This document shows, one piece after another, positions 55,819 to 64,000 of a DNA stretch of 64,000 nt. Position 1 is the stretch's first letter. The number at the start of each line of letters is the position of its first letter. The stretch comes from Ciona intestinalis (Eukaryota; Chordata; Ascidiacea; Phlebobranchia; Cionidae), in assembly GCF_000224145.3 (NCBI RefSeq), contig NC_020172.2, positions 501,001 through 565,000 on the forward strand. Reading direction: 5' to 3'. The notes under the pieces are model-generated. The model was not told the DNA's origin and searched no databases. It saw only the letters and a program-made list of their open reading frames with translations. Made by a program: the position numbers and the translations under genes.

Positions 55819-57503
55819 GCACATGCCTACCAGCTAAGGGGTTGGGGATACAGGTGTGCTGTGGTTATTGTGCCAATGTCATTTACAAGTGCAAATAAAA
55901 CATACATAGTGTATATTTTTGCCTTTTTTGAACGTGTTAGCCGTGCTGTATTGGTGCTTTTATAGTTAGAATATTGTTTCTATTGGAATTTAACTCCTGT
56001 ATAGAACCAGGGTGTTCTCAAAATGAGTACTGTAGCACACATGGTGCTCTCAAACAGCTTTGGTGTGCCACAAACCGATTTAGAGTATTTAAATGCCTAA
56101 TGGCCTCAAATAGTTTGATTGCTCCTACATTTGTTGAAAGTCAATTTCTATGTGTATATGCTAAAGGTGTAATGGCAAAAATACAGTTCAGAAAAGTTTT
56201 TTTTGCTGGAAATTACATACAGAGTTTACTGTTGTATCAGATGTAAGACAACTATGGTTCATTGTACAACACTTACTGAAGAGGTTGAAGCTATTATCTC
56301 TGAATTCTCTTGGTTAAAACAAAAGTGGCTGTGGTCCAAAACTTTTACAGATTATATAATAGTTTGTTACAAAGCCTCAGAAGTTTTAAAAAATAACATA
56401 TTTAATGAAAATATTGCCAGGAGTTTATTTTAGATGGATAATACTCAACAATACAGATTTTATGGACAACAACTATGAAGACATAAACAATGTAATACAG
56501 CTCTGTTCTTACAATGTGATGAATGATGATGTATGAATAGAAAACAGTTAGCTTAAGAGCCAAAAAGGCGTTTAATTGATGGAAAGAGGGTTGAAGCTAC
56601 AATATTTAAAATAGGTACAAGCCACTTTACAGATGTCTCTAACTTTTCAAAAACCTGTATACTGATGCTGGACATCCAACTAAGTTGATTAACATCACAC
56701 GGTTTGTTTAGATACAGTTTTTATATCACACACTTACTCCCCACTATAACAATCTGTTCATACTGTACCTGAAGACCAATCCTATGATACAATCAAGAAA
56801 AACTGCCCTACTTGTTAGATAAACGTGTATGTAGGTATTTACAATACTCTTTTTGGTTAATGTTGTATTTCTACACAAAGCAATGCAAACTTGATTAGGC
56901 AATACATATATATAGGTCGTTGGCACAAGTTATATTGGTAGATAGTACATTTGAAATACTGCAGTCAGTACATGAAAACACACTGGTTTCGCACAATACT
57001 AACACTTGACGCAATTTGAAGACACACTGGCCTTACAGAATTGCACTTTGTAATATTGACATGGTAGTAAATGAATAGGGTGGGAAAGAAAAAGGCACTA
57101 GACTACAACACATTGCAATGTACAAAAATATTAGTTTGATGTAATTATATGAAGCAATAAATGTTATACTAATTGTCCTATTAGCATAGGCTGTACAAAT
57201 GTTAAAGGACACACTCACAAAGTTAGTATTTTGCAAACAAAAGGTAATGTTTTGTGATTAGAAAACATATAACTGCAATATATTCGAAATAGGCATGTCT
57301 CATAAATGGTTATGGAATGTAGTCAATACGTGGGTTACAATTTAAAATTAAAATCTTGTTTTTTTTGCTTATATTATTCTACAAATGGGCAAATTAGAAA
57401 GGCTTCATTTGCAACACAAACTACATCAGGAAAAGGTTTTGCTACATTGATTTTAACACTACATTTACACACTACTATTAGTCTATGAACTTTTTTGAAT
57501 ATT
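55819..57503. other. Convergent intergenic space between ZNF622 and transferrin
   Basis: A ZNF622 poly(A) signal AATAAA lies near 55894, about 75 bp after its stop. The rest is AT-rich with no coding exon recognised; the open frame at 55974-56246 has no known features. Confidence 0.5.
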
Positions 57504-57509
57504 TTTATT
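57504..57509 (-). terminator. Poly(A) signal of transferrin gene
   Basis: TTTATT on the plus strand (AATAAA on the minus) lies about 30 bp beyond the transferrin stop codon at 57538-57540. Confidence 0.55.
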
Positions 57510-57537
57510 ATTTTTTTTTCTACACTGAGATCTATTA

Positions 57538-64000
<6,463 letters not shown>

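Overview
The window is nuclear DNA from an animal with compact, AT-rich, intron-containing genes. Proteins, gene structures and repeats together point to an ascidian tunicate, most likely Ciona. This is inferred from chordate-like single-copy orthologues, short introns, very close same-strand gene pairs that look like tunicate operons, and a dense field of short inverted-repeat elements; no species marker was searched. One 50-base assembly gap lies at 44885-44934.

Layout, left to right. 1-7.5 kb: BCS1L (intronless, mitochondrial AAA chaperone), followed 183 bp later by a nine-exon MFSD13A/TMEM180 transporter gene, with two hAT-type MITEs in its introns. 8.1-16.2 kb: a 12-exon secreted M14 metallocarboxypeptidase zymogen with an unusual Lys at the specificity position; its introns hold seven copies or pieces of one MITE family. 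16.2-22.7 kb: no gene seen. 22.7-26.6 kb: an l(3)mbt-type chromatin protein (FCS zinc finger, three MBT repeats, C2HC finger, SAM). 26.7-32.4 kb: repeat-rich, no gene seen. 32.4-38.7 kb, minus strand: a Rab19/43-like GTPase, CRYZ (intronless quinone oxidoreductase) and a METTL27-like methyltransferase whose 5' exon was not found. 40.7-43.7 kb, minus strand: a small secreted EGF-repeat protein. 46.3-48.3 kb: IFT70/TTC30 (intronless, cilia). 49.4-50.4 kb: LYRM2 and CAMLG/GET2, 20 bp apart, probably one transcription unit. 50.7-55.8 kb: ZNF622/REI1, ten exons, one GC-AG intron. 57.5-64 kb, minus strand: a two-lobed transferrin gene running off the right edge.

Most genes are unrelated housekeeping functions (mitochondrial chaperone and LYR protein, ER tail-anchored protein insertion, ribosome biogenesis, intraflagellar transport, vesicle traffic). 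The carboxypeptidase and transferrin are secreted proteins of gut or body fluid. Exon boundaries were derived by hand from reading frame, GT/AG signals and protein family expectation. All the multi-exon models below close in frame at every junction, but none was tested against transcripts.

The main non-gene signal is a roughly 200-bp terminal-inverted-repeat MITE family with about 19 copies or fragments in 64 kb. There are also a tRNA-derived SINE family, a 0.5-kb long inverted repeat, and more than ten two-copy tandem microduplications of 13-36 bp. No wholly new biological system could be demonstrated. The best leads are the carboxypeptidase specificity change and its candidate alternative exon, the LYRM2-CAMLG operon, and the MITE field.
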